A DNA stretch of 64,000 bases from Aquificota bacterium (GCA_018771605.1 CP076324.1:1527700-1591699); one strand, 5' to 3'. Numbered from the stretch's first letter, positions 53,703 to 62,519 are shown. The notes: generated by a model from the letters alone, not told the origin. Numbers and translations: made by a program.

Positions 53703-54881
53703 ATGAGGAAGAGCCTTTTGGCAGTAGCAGCCCTTATGGGAGCAGCCATATTGCCCGCAGAGGCAGCCGTTATTAAAGTGGACGAGAACACCTTTGCCAA
53801 CACAGGCCTAAAGCTCCAAATCTGGGCACAAAGGCTTGGAAAAACAACCCCAGGTGGTAAAGACTACACAGACTTCTCCATTAACAACGCAAGGATCTAC
53901 TTCTCTGGACAGGTCAACAAGTTCGTCCAGTTTGGTGCCAATCTGGATTTTGCGATAGGTAATAATGCACAAGGAAGAACCAATCATTCAGGTACAGCAA
54001 GTACCAGAGTTAACGACGCCTTCATCAACCTAAAGCTTATGGACGAGTTCCAAGTAATGGCAGGTCTTTACAGGCTTCCCTTCTCAAGGGCAGCCCTTAC
54101 AGACAGCTACAGCTACTATATACCAACTGGATATGGATATAGCGTAAGAGGAAATATGTTCACTCCATTCACCATAGGTTCTGCAGTTCAAAACGGCTAC
54201 AGAGATGCTGGTCTTACCTTTTGGGGCAATATAATGGATGGTCTTATAAAGTATCAGATTGGTGTCTTTGATGGAAGATGGGACCATGTAAGCGGTGCTC
54301 TTGGTACTAAAGACAACCTTGCCTTTGCTGGAAGGATCCAATTCACACCTACCATGCTTGGTTTTAAGGGTGAAAAGGGCTTTACTCTTGCGGACACATA
54401 CCTCGGAAAGCAGAATGTCCTCTCCATAGGTCTTGGCTACAACACCCAGAAGTGGGACAACGGTGCCGGAGATTCAGCCACAGGCAAAGCCTGGACTGTT
54501 GACGCCATGTGGGAGCAAAAGTTTGGTGATATAGTGCCCAACCTTCAGCTTGGCTACCAAGACAGGAAGGATATGCCCGCTGGTACTATCTCACCTATTG
54601 CCAAAGCAAAAGACAGAGCCTACTATGTCCAGGGTCAGCTCCTTTATGACCAGGTGGTGGGTGTTGGAAAGCCAGCACTTGCTATAAGGTATGAAAAGCA
54701 GGATGATAGGACAGCTAGCAACTTAGATACTAATAGGGTAGGTGTGTTCCTCAACTACTACATAAAGGGCCAGGATGCCAAGATACAATTTGGTGCTGAC
54801 GTAGTAAGCCTGAAGAACAAGAATGTCGACAACAGGAAGAACTATACCGACTGGACCTTGGCCCTTCAAACTCAATTCTAA
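53703..54881 (+). CDS. outer membrane porin
   Basis: 392 residues. A signal peptide (MRKSLLAVAALMGAAILPAEA) is followed by alternating beta-strand sequence with many aromatic residues and ends in Phe (TLALQTQF), the outer-membrane signature. The pattern (FSINNARIYFSGQVNKFVQFGANLDFAI; MAGLYRLPFSRAAL) fits the phosphate-selective OprO/P-like porin superfamily; true selectivity is unknown. A strong promoter, a strong ribosome site and a terminator suggest an abundant single-gene transcript. Confidence 0.9.
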   Translation: MRKSLLAVAALMGAAILPAEAAVIKVDENTFANTGLKLQIWAQRLGKTTPGGKDYTDFSINNARIYFSGQVNKFVQFGANLDFAIGNNAQGRTNHSGTASTRVNDAFINLKLMDEFQVMAGLYRLPFSRAALTDSYSYYIPTGYGYSVRGNMFTPFTIGSAVQNGYRDAGLTFWGNIMDGLIKYQIGVFDGRWDHVSGALGTKDNLAFAGRIQFTPTMLGFKGEKGFTLADTYLGKQNVLSIGLGYNTQKWDNGAGDSATGKAWTVDAMWEQKFGDIVPNLQLGYQDRKDMPAGTISPIAKAKDRAYYVQGQLLYDQVVGVGKPALAIRYEKQDDRTASNLDTNRVGVFLNYYIKGQDAKIQFGADVVSLKNKNVDNRKNYTDWTLALQTQF

Positions 54882-54893
54882 CAATCCCATCCA

Positions 54894-54917
54894 CCCCCGC
54901 CTCCTGCGGGGGTTTTT
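54894..54917 (+). terminator. rho-independent terminator of the porin gene
   Basis: CCCCCGC-CTCCT-GCGGGGG (7-bp stem) followed by TTTTT. Confidence 0.93.
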
Positions 54918-54933
54918 ATTACAATCTTTATAG

Positions 54934-55357
54934 ATGCAAGCCTTACCAAGATGGAAGCATAGGTTTAATTCCTACAAAAAAGCTCTAAATCAGCTAAATA
55001 GTGCAATATTGCTTTCTAAGGAAAGGGAAATTATCCCTTTTGGAAAAGCAAGGTTTAATTCAGGCTTTTGAATTTACCCATGAGCTTGCATGGAACCTAC
55101 TCAAAGATTATTTAGAATACCAAGGTTATCAAAATATTAAAGGCTCAAGGGATGCCATAAGGGAAGCTTTTAGGGTTGGGCTTATTGAGGATGGTGAGGC
55201 TTGGATGGATACAATAAAGGCACGAAACATTACATTACATGTTTATGATGAAAGCATGGTGGAAGAGATATTTGAGGTAATTGTGTAAAAATATGCAGAC
55301 CTTTTTAACAAGCTTAAGGAAACCTTTGAAAAGATTGAGAGGAAAGAGGACCCATAA
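54934..55357 (+). pseudogene. HEPN-domain (HI0074-like) gene with a frameshift and a nonsense codon
   Basis: From ATG 54934 the frame reads MQALPRWKHRFNSYKKAL, then LNSAILLSKERE. One extra A at 55028-55030 breaks it; skipping it continues LSLLEKQGLIQAFEFTHELAW, the hallmark of nucleotidyltransferase-substrate-binding HEPN proteins. A TAA at 55286-55288 then interrupts, but beyond it KYADLFNKLKETFEKIE stays in frame to a TAA at 55355-55357, exactly one base before the next ATG. Two lesions argue for a decayed gene. An intact fragment from 55001 might still be made. Its partner is the MNT gene that follows. Confidence 0.85.
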
Positions 55358-55657
55358 ATGGACATACCAGAGCATATTTTGAAAAAGATATTGGATGTTT
55401 TAAAAGAGGAGGGAAACATAGAAAAGGTTATTGTATTTGGCTCAAGGGTAAAGGGGACTTCTAAGGCGGGTTCCGATATAGATATAGCCCTTGTGGGCGA
55501 AAACATAAACCTAAGGCAGATACTAAGGATAGGCTCAAAGATAGAGGACCTTGACCTACCTTATAAGGTGGATTTAATAAGCTACAAAGATATAAAGGAC
55601 AAAAATTTAAAAGAGGAGATTGATAAGTTTGGCGTAGAGATAGAATTAAAAAATTAA
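55358..55657 (+). CDS. minimal nucleotidyltransferase (MNT/MntA-like)
   Basis: 99 residues of the polymerase-beta-like minimal nucleotidyltransferases: VIVFGSRVKGTSKAGSDIDIALVG carries the GSx(10)DxD metal site, and a later Asp in KVDLISY completes it. In HEPN/MNT toxin-antitoxin pairs this antitoxin AMPylates the HEPN toxin. Here the toxin gene directly upstream looks broken, leaving the antitoxin intact. Confidence 0.9.
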   Translation: MDIPEHILKKILDVLKEEGNIEKVIVFGSRVKGTSKAGSDIDIALVGENINLRQILRIGSKIEDLDLPYKVDLISYKDIKDKNLKEEIDKFGVEIELKN

Positions 55658-55658
55658 T

Positions 55659-56084
55659 TTATAAAAGTCCTGCCCTTTTTAATACCTCTTCTATCTCTGG
55701 ATTTCTTTTTGCTAAATCTTTTAAGACTTTTTCTATCTTATCGCTTTTGTCTTCCAATTCTTTTGTCTTCTTGGCTACGGGAGATAGGGCAGTTCTTCTG
55801 TCCCATAGTATAAATCCAATTAGAGCGATTATTCCCACTATAACCGTCAATAAAGCTCCCAAAACAATGCTCATATAATTCCTAAAATCGCTCCTCAACT
55901 CATCAACCTGTTTTTGAAGGAGATCCATGCGCTTTTCCAAGGCTTCTACTTTTACCTCAAGTCTTTCAACCTTTATTTCTATACTTCTTAACCTATCCCT
56001 ATCCTCTTGTGTAAAAGGCACTTCTTTGGAGAAGGCAAGGCCAAGGAAACTTAAAAACACAAAGACCAATAAAAACTTTCTCAT
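55659..56084 (-). CDS. signal-peptide coiled-coil membrane protein, paralog A
   Basis: 141 residues: a signal peptide (MRKFLLVFVFLSFLGLAFS), then KEVPFTQEDRDRLRSIEIKV, a heptad coiled coil (VERLEVKVEALEKRMDLLQKQVDEL), one membrane helix (MSIVLGALLTVIVGIIALIGFILW), and a conserved charged end (DRRTALSPVAKKTKELEDKSD to RNPEIEEVLKRAGLL). It is a tandem paralog of the gene at 56129. Function unknown; it would sit in the inner membrane with the coiled coil outside. Confidence 0.8.
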   Translation of the reverse strand: MRKFLLVFVFLSFLGLAFSKEVPFTQEDRDRLRSIEIKVERLEVKVEALEKRMDLLQKQVDELRSDFRNYMSIVLGALLTVIVGIIALIGFILWDRRTALSPVAKKTKELEDKSDKIEKVLKDLAKRNPEIEEVLKRAGLL

Positions 56085-56091
56085 GCTTTAA

Positions 56092-56120
56092 ATGTTAAAC
56101 TTTTAAAGGTCCTTTGTCAA
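56092..56120 (-). promoter_or_regulatory. leaderless promoter of paralog A
   Basis: Minus strand TTGACA (56115-56120), 17-nt spacer, TAACAT (56092-56097), then 7 nt to the ATG at 56084. The same layout precedes paralog B. Confidence 0.8.
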
Positions 56121-56128
56121 TTCAAGGT

Positions 56129-56524
56129 TTAAAGCAATCCCGCCCGTTTTAAGGCTTGCTCTATCTTTGGGTCTTCTTTGGCCAATTCCTTTAAAACTTT
56201 CTCCACCCTATCGCTTTTATCTTCCAACTCCCTTGTCTTTTTTACCACAGGCGATATGGCGGTCCTTCTGTCCCACATTACCAAGCCTATTAAAATTCCC
56301 ATACCACTAAACAATACACCAAAGCCCCAGAGCATCAAAGTCCTTAGGTCATCAATCTGTTTTTGCAAAGACCTTTGTCCTTCTTCCACTTTTACCTCAA
56401 GCCTTTCAACCTTTATTTCTATGCTTCTAAGTTTGTCCCTATCCTCCTGTGTAAAAGGCACTTCCTTGGCTAAGGCTAAGTCAAGAAAGCTTAGCAGTAT
56501 AATAGCTAATAAAAACTTTCTCAT
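56129..56524 (-). CDS. signal-peptide coiled-coil membrane protein, paralog B
   Basis: 131 residues from ATG 56524. Same layout as paralog A: signal peptide (MRKFLLAIILLSFLDLALA), KEVPFTQEDRDKLRSIEIKV, a shorter coiled coil, one membrane helix (LWGFGVLFSGMGILIGLVMW) and the tail DRRTAISPVVKKTRELEDKSD ending in ALKRAGLL. The ends are well conserved between the two copies, while the coiled coil and membrane helix have diverged. Function unknown. Confidence 0.8.
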   Translation of the reverse strand: MRKFLLAIILLSFLDLALAKEVPFTQEDRDKLRSIEIKVERLEVKVEEGQRSLQKQIDDLRTLMLWGFGVLFSGMGILIGLVMWDRRTAISPVVKKTRELEDKSDRVEKVLKELAKEDPKIEQALKRAGLL

Positions 56525-56531
56525 AACTAAA

Positions 56532-56560
56532 ATGTTAAGCTTTGAAAGGCTTACTGTCAA
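56532..56560 (-). promoter_or_regulatory. leaderless promoter of paralog B
   Basis: Minus strand TTGACA (56555-56560), 17-nt spacer, TAACAT (56532-56537), then 7 nt to the ATG at 56524. The -35 overlaps the comEC stop codon. The element is preserved in both paralogs. Confidence 0.8.
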
Positions 56561-57855
56561 TTTTTAAAAATATTTGAAGCACACCTATCTTTTTTCCTGT
56601 ATATTCCCCACACATACAAAATCATGGCTCCAAAGCTTGATAGAAAAATAGCCTGCTTTAAGCCTAAAGGAATCCCCACATCCAAGTCAAAATGGGAAAG
56701 GACTTTAACAGAAAAAAGTATTAACTTACCCATCACTTCCATTGGAAAAGTGGGAAGGCTAAAGAATGTGATGATTTCCCAAATACCATAAACTGTAAAG
56801 GGCAAAAACATAAATCCAACTAAAGGGCTAAAGACTATACTACCCGCACTGCTGGTGGTGAAACTCCAAAGCAAGGGAGACACACCCAAAAAGGCAAAGA
56901 AGGAAAGTAGAAAGGAGTTTAAAACCTTCCACTTTAGGCTGTTTTCTTCCCTTCTAACTATTCTCAAGCCCAAAAGTATGTAAAGGGTGGCAAAGAAGGA
57001 AAGCCAAAAAGAGTAAGATTTTACAAAGCTTGGTTCAAAGAGTAGTAGAAGACTGCAAGAAAAAAGTAGGATGTTTAAAGAGTTTGGCACACCTTGAGAG
57101 AGCTTTACCAAAACCCAAAGCAAAAACATAAGCCAAGCCCTCAAAGCTGGTGGGTCCTGTGGTGTCAAAAAGATCACATAAAGGCTTGTGCCAATGGTGG
57201 CAAGCAATACCCCATAAGGATAGGGTAGGGCATATTTTAGTATGAAAAAGAACATGGCTACATGAAAGCCAGATATGACAAGTATATGAATCAAGCCCGT
57301 CTTCCTAAAGTGATAAAAAATATCCTGTGGTAGAAGCTCTTGAGACTCTCCAAAGAGATAGCTAAGGGTCAAAGCTCTCACTTGTGGGTCTTTTATTTTC
57401 TCTTCCACCTTTCCCATATATCTTTCCCTTAGGCTCTTTTGCCTCAAGGATGGCCCTTCTATATCTTTCCAGCTGGCGCTTACAAAGACCTTGTTTCCTT
57501 CTGCCCTCACCTTACCGTATAGCCAAAAGGCCCTTGAAGGGACGTCCTCTGCACCATAAAGGCTAAGGCTTATCTTTTTACCATACAGCTCTGGAAAGTC
57601 TCCGCTTAGGACCTTTGCCCTTAGCCTTAATCTTCCACCCTCTTCCACCACAGGGCCTTCTACAAGCACCTCCAAAAGACCCTCATCTTCAAAGTACAAA
57701 AAGGCCTCTTCCCTTTCTACCTTCCAAAGAGAAAAGACCAGAAGTGTAAAAAATAGAAAAAGCTGTAATGCTTCAGGCCTTTTTGGCAAGGATAAGATAG
57801 ACAACTCCCAAAAGCCTCTTTTGGACTTCCACCACATAAAAACCCTCCTCTTCAA
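56557..57855 (-). CDS. comEC: ComEC/Rec2 competence channel protein (no nuclease domain)
   Basis: Up to 432 residues. An OB-like N-terminal part (EGPVVEEGGRLRLRAKVLSGDFPELYGKKI), then the competence domain with HILVISGFHVAMFF, the key signature, and about eight further helices. The metallo-beta-lactamase domain of larger ComEC proteins is absent. It forms the inner-membrane DNA uptake channel. The start is uncertain: the ATG at 57855 overlaps the methyltransferase gene by 83 nt; a later TTG near the end of that gene is plausible. Confidence 0.85.
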   Translation of the reverse strand: MKRRVFMWWKSKRGFWELSILSLPKRPEALQLFLFFTLLVFSLWKVEREEAFLYFEDEGLLEVLVEGPVVEEGGRLRLRAKVLSGDFPELYGKKISLSLYGAEDVPSRAFWLYGKVRAEGNKVFVSASWKDIEGPSLRQKSLRERYMGKVEEKIKDPQVRALTLSYLFGESQELLPQDIFYHFRKTGLIHILVISGFHVAMFFFILKYALPYPYGVLLATIGTSLYVIFLTPQDPPALRAWLMFLLWVLVKLSQGVPNSLNILLFSCSLLLLFEPSFVKSYSFWLSFFATLYILLGLRIVRREENSLKWKVLNSFLLSFFAFLGVSPLLWSFTTSSAGSIVFSPLVGFMFLPFTVYGIWEIITFFSLPTFPMEVMGKLILFSVKVLSHFDLDVGIPLGLKQAIFLSSFGAMILYVWGIYRKKDRCASNIFKN

Positions 57856-58426
57856 GCTCCCTTTTTACCTCTTCTGTGCTAAGGGAGTTTTCAAGAGAGT
57901 GTATAAAGAAAGCCCATTTATCGCTACCAAATAGAAGAAGACCAAGGGGCTTTAGAGGGTATTTCATCAGAAATATCAAAAGTGGGGTTATAAAGAACTT
58001 GTTTATATCCAAAAGGGCCATATGGCCATTATCTTTTAAAACTCTCTTTGCCTCTTTGAGAAAAGCCTTCCTATTTAGAAAATGCCTATAAACCAAGGAA
58101 AGGCTTATGGAAGAAAAAGAACGGTCTTTAAAAGGCATATTTTCCGCATCTGCCACCAAAAATTTACAAGCCTTGCACTTTGACCTTGCTATCTTTAGCA
58201 TCTCCAAAGATAGGTCTATGCCCACCCTTAGGCCCTTGTTTTGAGACTTCAAAAGCACCTCGCCAGTACCAGTTCCCACATCAAGCCTGTTGCCCTCATA
58301 AGGTAGCATATCAAGAAGGTCCCTTTGCCATTGGCTTATACTTCCTAAGGTTATAAGGTTTAGAAAAAAGTCATATTTTTTGCTTACAGCAGAAAAAATT
58401 TCTTGCACTTGCTTTTTTGTTATCAT
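57773..58426 (-). CDS. UbiE/MenG-like quinone methyltransferase
   Basis: 217 residues of a class I methyltransferase: IFSAVSKKYDFFLNLITLGSISQWQRDLL matches the UbiE N-terminus, LDVGTGTGEVLL is the SAM motif, and MPFKDRSFSSISLSLVYRH follows. It probably methylates demethylmenaquinone or a menathioquinone precursor. TATAGA on the minus strand 8 nt before the ATG and no Shine-Dalgarno sequence suggest a leaderless start. Confidence 0.8.
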   Translation of the reverse strand: MITKKQVQEIFSAVSKKYDFFLNLITLGSISQWQRDLLDMLPYEGNRLDVGTGTGEVLLKSQNKGLRVGIDLSLEMLKIARSKCKACKFLVADAENMPFKDRSFSSISLSLVYRHFLNRKAFLKEAKRVLKDNGHMALLDINKFFITPLLIFLMKYPLKPLGLLLFGSDKWAFFIHSLENSLSTEEVKRELEEEGFYVVEVQKRLLGVVYLILAKKA

Positions 58427-58451
58427 GCTAATATTCTATAACAATTGGACA

Positions 58452-58472
58452 AAGAACGAATTTCTCACCCGG
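58452..58472 (+). repeat. dispersed intergenic motif, partial copy
   Basis: GAATTTCTCACCCGG here matches the left half of the element at 10046-10090, in the 86-bp gap between the methyltransferase and cyclase genes. Confidence 0.6.
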
Positions 58473-58512
58473 AGTGTTAGTATGTTATTATTATAAACAG
58501 GCGGAGTGAGTT

Positions 58513-59253
58513 ATGTGGGAGGTTTATATAGCCCTTGGCATTGCCATATTTATGCTAAGTGTAGGTTATGCTGTAAAGGATCTCTTTTTTAGAAGGCTTG
58601 CTCTTTTGTATGCTGTAGCCTTTCTGCTTTTGTCCGCTGGCTACTATGCAAGCTACGTGGTTAATTTGAGAATTTACTTTAGCTTTATGAACGTGTTTTC
58701 TTACCTTATCTTTTCCTATACCTTTTTCCTTAGCTACAAGCTTGTAAAAACACAAAGGAAAGAGATGGAAAAGAAGTACTTAGACACTATAACGGGAGTT
58801 TTTAATAGGCTATACTTTGAAGAAGTCTTACCACAAAGAATAAAAGCTATTTTGAGCCTTGGGTTGAACTACTTGGTTGCCTTCTTAGATTTGGACAACT
58901 TAAAACAGGTAAACGATACTTACGGCCATTTGAAGGGTGATGAACTTATAAAAAACCTTGCAAAGGTTATAAAGCAATCTATTAGAAGTCATGAAGATGT
59001 GGTTATAAGGTATGGAGGAGATGAGTTTTTAGTTGTAGCTCCCATAAGGGCTTGTGGAGATAGTTTAATCCTTTTGGAAAGGATAGAAAGAAACATAGAG
59101 GAGATGAACCGATCCCTTGAAATCCCTATATCCTTATCCATTGGCTTTGCCTGTTATCCCGATGATGAGAAGGATTTTGAGAAGCTTTTGGAAATTGCGG
59201 ACAAAAGGATGTATCAAGTAAAGCTTTCAAGAAAAGGCCTTATTTCCACATAG
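58513..59253 (+). CDS. membrane diguanylate cyclase (GGDEF)
   Basis: 246 residues. Three N-terminal helices (IALGIAIFMLSVGYAV; LALLYAVAFLLLSAGYYASYVV; FSFMNVFSYLIFSYTFFLSY) and a GGDEF domain (about 90-245) with DTITGVFNRLYFEE, FLDLDNLKQVNDTYGHLKGDELI and an intact RYGGDEF. It makes cyclic di-GMP. No inhibitory RxxD stands five residues before GGDEF. The 3' end overlaps convergent pgeF by 40 nt. Confidence 0.93.
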   Translation: MWEVYIALGIAIFMLSVGYAVKDLFFRRLALLYAVAFLLLSAGYYASYVVNLRIYFSFMNVFSYLIFSYTFFLSYKLVKTQRKEMEKKYLDTITGVFNRLYFEEVLPQRIKAILSLGLNYLVAFLDLDNLKQVNDTYGHLKGDELIKNLAKVIKQSIRSHEDVVIRYGGDEFLVVAPIRACGDSLILLERIERNIEEMNRSLEIPISLSIGFACYPDDEKDFEKLLEIADKRMYQVKLSRKGLIST

Positions 59254-59813
59254 GTCAAAAGCCTTTCTTGTGTTCTGTTTCTTCTGTGGGATGGTAGGCT
59301 ATGATGACATATGGTGCAAACTTTGTATATAAAAAGGTGTTTTATTCCGCTCTTTTTTAACCTCAATATAGCCTCCTCCTGCGTATCCATATAAAAGCTT
59401 TTGTTCTTAAAGTGAAGACATGAAAAGTGATCTTTAAACTCTTCTCCCACCTCATAACAGCAAGCCTTGGCAGAAGGACCAACGAAGGCTAAAAAGCTAT
59501 CCAAAGGCTCCAGTTTGGAAAGTTTTTCCACAGTACTTTCCACTATACCATCCCTTAGCCCTCTCCAGCCTGCATGCACCACCGCCACCGTTTTCTCTCC
59601 AAGGAAGGCCAAAGGTACGCAGTCTGCAGACCTCACACCTATCTTCAAACCTCTCTTTTGCGTAATTATGGCATCGCCTTCAAGGCCATCTGTAAAGCTA
59701 TTTAAAACATAAACCTTGGAAGAATGCACCTGTTTGAGGGTCAAAACATCTTTGTCCTCTTCCCACCTTTTGAGAACAAGCCTTGCACTGCCTTTTTCTA
59801 AGGAAAATATCAT
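59214..59813 (-). CDS. pgeF: YfiH/PgeF-family multicopper/laccase-domain protein
   Basis: 199 residues from ATG 59813, which overlaps the proC stop by 4 nt. Signatures are QVHSSKVYVL, GDAIITQKRGLKIGVRSADCVPLAF and VVHAGWRGLRDGIV, with the catalytic Cys and His. E. coli PgeF cleaves aberrant L-Ser-containing peptidoglycan precursors; other relatives act on purine nucleosides. The C-terminus shows CTICHHSLPSHRRN. Confidence 0.9.
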   Translation of the reverse strand: MIFSLEKGSARLVLKRWEEDKDVLTLKQVHSSKVYVLNSFTDGLEGDAIITQKRGLKIGVRSADCVPLAFLGEKTVAVVHAGWRGLRDGIVESTVEKLSKLEPLDSFLAFVGPSAKACCYEVGEEFKDHFSCLHFKNKSFYMDTQEEAILRLKKSGIKHLFIYKVCTICHHSLPSHRRNRTQERLLTYVEIRPFLESFT

Positions 59814-60583
59814 AACAGCCTTTTGGCCTTCTCTGAGGTCCTTTGGATACACTCCATTACTATGCCAGTAAAACCACGCTCTTCAAGCACCTTTATACCT
59901 TCTATGGTGGTCCCGCCGGGAGAGGCCACCTTGCTTATCCAATCTTCCGGATGTCCTCCCATTACCTTCAAAAGCTCACAAGAGCCCAAAAGCATATCTA
60001 TGGCTATGGACTTGGCAAGCTGATAAGAAAAGCCCTCTATTACCCCCGCCAGAGCCAAGGCATGCACGAACTTAAAGGCAAAAGCAGGGCCAGAACCAGC
60101 AAGGGCAGTAAAGGCATCAAAAAGACTCTCTTCTATCTCATACAGGCTTCCAGCCTTAGAAAAGACCTTTTTAAAGCTTTCCTTTTCCTCTTCCTTTACT
60201 CCCCCACCAAAGGCGCAGGCTATGGTAGCCTTCCCCACAAGGGCATTAATATTAGGCATAAGCCTTATTATCTTTGATGTTTTACTCATCTCCTCCATCT
60301 TTGAAAGGCTAAGGCCTGCCACCACGCTTATCAAAAGCTTATCCCCCATCTTGTCCCTTATCTCCCTTAGCACACCTTCCACATCCTTTGGCTTTACCGC
60401 AAGCAAAAGCCAGTCTGATACTTCCAGTAAAAACTCCAAACTACTTGCCACTCCAAAGCCTTCCGAAAGGGCCTTCTGCCTTTTATCCTCGCTTACATCG
60501 TAAACCACTATCTCCACATGTTCCTTTATAGCTTTTGAAAAGCTTTCTCCCATATTGCCATATCCAATAACTCCCACTTTCAT
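59810..60583 (-). CDS. proC: pyrroline-5-carboxylate reductase
   Basis: 257 residues from ATG 60583, with AAGGAG 6 nt upstream. NAD(P) motif VGVIGYGNMGESFSKAI, LLLAVKPKDVEGVL, RLMPNINALVGKA and the catalytic LAGSGPAFAFKFVHALALAGV with SPGGTTIEGIKVLEERGF. Last step of proline synthesis. It starts 2 nt after flhG, in the flagellar operon. Confidence 0.96.
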   Translation of the reverse strand: MKVGVIGYGNMGESFSKAIKEHVEIVVYDVSEDKRQKALSEGFGVASSLEFLLEVSDWLLLAVKPKDVEGVLREIRDKMGDKLLISVVAGLSLSKMEEMSKTSKIIRLMPNINALVGKATIACAFGGGVKEEEKESFKKVFSKAGSLYEIEESLFDAFTALAGSGPAFAFKFVHALALAGVIEGFSYQLAKSIAIDMLLGSCELLKVMGGHPEDWISKVASPGGTTIEGIKVLEERGFTGIVMECIQRTSEKAKRLL

Positions 60584-60585
60584 GT

Positions 60586-61416
60586 TTATCTCCTTAGCTT
60601 TGATAGTAATTTTTGCCAAAAGCTCATGGGTTGTGGCTTTATATCCAAGGGTAGCTTTGATAGGGCTATGGTAAGGTCTCTTGTGAAGTTTTCATCAAAA
60701 GGGTTTTGATTTACTATATTCCTTATCATCTTTGGGTTAAACCTTATACTTCCCAAATACCTTACTTCTGCAGAAGTGAACTTTTCACATACTACCCTTA
60801 TACTCTCAAAGACCTTTATACCTTCTTCATAATTTTGTACCTTGTTCACAATTAGATAAAATTCTTTTACCTTTTCCTCTTGGTTTAGCACCTTTATAAG
60901 CCCGTAGGCGTCCGCTATGGCCGTAGGCTCTGGTGTGGTTACTACAATTGGTATATTACTTGAAGATACCAAAGCTGTGGTATCGGAATGAATACCCGGT
61001 GGCGTATCAAAGATGACCCATTGGTAGTTCTTTTCTGCATACTCCTGAAGTCTATATATCAAGCTTTTCAATTGTGCTGGTGGTAGGTTTACCAACTCCC
61101 TCACACCACTACCGCTGGATATAAAGGCAAGGTTTTCTTCCAAAGGAACTACTATTTCCTCAATAGAGGCCTCGCCAGTAAAGAAATGGTATAAGTTTTT
61201 TGAAGAGGTTATACCGAGCATTATATGCACATTACTGAGTCCAAGGTCTCCATCTATTACAAGCACCTTTTTACCATGCCTGCTTACGATCTTGCCTATA
61301 TTTATAGTAATAAGTGTCTTCCCAACTCCACCCTTACCGCTGGCAACGGATATATAGCCAGTTTTCTCCTCTTTACCCTCCGCTACTAATAGGTGCAAAG
61401 CTTGCTCCCCCATCAT
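60586..61416 (-). CDS. flhG: flagellar number regulator FlhG (MinD-like ATPase)
   Basis: 276 residues. The deviant Walker A SGKGGVGKTLITINIG, IDGDLGLSNVHIMLG, FDTPPGIHSDTTALVS and IVNKVQNYEEGIKVFE match FlhG/FleN/YlxH, which with FlhF sets number and place of flagella. ATG overlaps the flhF stop. The family's membrane-targeting helix may be the C-terminal SFWQKLLSKLRR. Confidence 0.94.
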   Translation of the reverse strand: MMGEQALHLLVAEGKEEKTGYISVASGKGGVGKTLITINIGKIVSRHGKKVLVIDGDLGLSNVHIMLGITSSKNLYHFFTGEASIEEIVVPLEENLAFISSGSGVRELVNLPPAQLKSLIYRLQEYAEKNYQWVIFDTPPGIHSDTTALVSSSNIPIVVTTPEPTAIADAYGLIKVLNQEEKVKEFYLIVNKVQNYEEGIKVFESIRVVCEKFTSAEVRYLGSIRFNPKMIRNIVNQNPFDENFTRDLTIALSKLPLDIKPQPMSFWQKLLSKLRR

Positions 61417-62519
61417 GCTGCTCCTAAAAATATCCTGGCTAAATACTCATAGCTTGCCATGACCAGGTCCTCTGGAACCCTTTGCCCTGTGGTAAAACAA
61501 AGTATAGGTAGCTGGGTTCTATAAGCTACATTTATGACAGTTCCAAAATAGTTTGTTTCATCCAGTTTGGTAAATATTAATCCAGCAGGCTCTATAATGC
61601 TAAAGCTTTCTATAACCTCATACTGCACCCTTTCTTCCGTGTTTGCTCCAATTGTTATATAGGCCCTTAGGGCTGGAAGCTTGGCAAAAAAGGGAGAAAG
61701 TTCTTTTATTCTTATCTCATCATATTGGCTCCTACCGCCCGTATCTACAAATACCAGGTCAAGGGAAGAAAGTTCTCCTATACACTCTCTTAACTTGTAG
61801 GGTGTGTCTGCAATCCTAAAGGGAAGCTCCATTATGTTGGCGTAGGTCCTGAGCTGTTCCACCGCTCCAACCCTGTAGCTATCTATGGTTATAAGTCCCA
61901 CCTTTTTACCTCTATTTTTTAACATATATGCCAGTTTAGCTATGGTGGTGGTTTTACCCACGCCAGTGGGACCAAGGAGTGTTATTACGCTAAAGCCTTC
62001 CTCGGGGAAGTTATCCACAAGCTTTATTTTTTTGCTAAAACCCTCTATAAGAGACTCCATATTCTCACCCTTTAGGTCAAGTCTATTAAGTTCAAAGTCA
62101 TAACCACAGGCGGATTCCACTATCTTTTGAGCCACATCCCTTGAAACCCCCCTGTTTATAAGTTTGTTCATAAGGTGCAAAGCTCTTATGGAGTATTCCG
62201 ATTCCAAGTCATCCTTTTTTGGCTCTTCCTTTTCCAACTTTTGTTTTTTTACAAGGTCCATAACCTCCTTTAGGTTTTCCTTTAGTCTGTTTATCTCTTG
62301 GTATAAACTCTCTTCTTTTTTTAACTCTGTGGCAAAGTCTTCCTTATCTGGTATGCCAACGGTTATCTCCAGCTTTGAACTTTTTGGAAAAGGTAAAAAG
62401 GGTATAAGCTTTTGTTTTACAACCCTTGTGGACAGAATAACCGCCTCAGACCCATATAAAGCCCTTACCTCCTCCACTGCCTCCTGAAGGGAATCCACCA
62501 CCAGCTTTTTAATCTTCAT
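61413..62519 (-). CDS. flhF: flagellar SRP-like GTPase FlhF
   Basis: 368 residues. N-terminal B domain ([30 protein letters not shown]), a charged linker, then NG domain with [44 protein letters not shown] and [11 protein letters not shown]. It recruits the first flagellar parts to the pole. It overlaps flhA by 11 nt. Confidence 0.95.
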   Translation of the reverse strand: MKIKKLVVDSLQEAVEEVRALYGSEAVILSTRVVKQKLIPFLPFPKSSKLEITVGIPDKEDFATELKKEESLYQEINRLKENLKEVMDLVKKQKLEKEEPKKDDLESEYSIRALHLMNKLINRGVSRDVAQKIVESACGYDFELNRLDLKGENMESLIEGFSKKIKLVDNFPEEGFSVITLLGPTGVGKTTTIAKLAYMLKNRGKKVGLITIDSYRVGAVEQLRTYANIMELPFRIADTPYKLRECIGELSSLDLVFVDTGGRSQYDEIRIKELSPFFAKLPALRAYITIGANTEERVQYEVIESFSIIEPAGLIFTKLDETNYFGTVINVAYRTQLPILCFTTGQRVPEDLVMASYEYLARIFLGAA

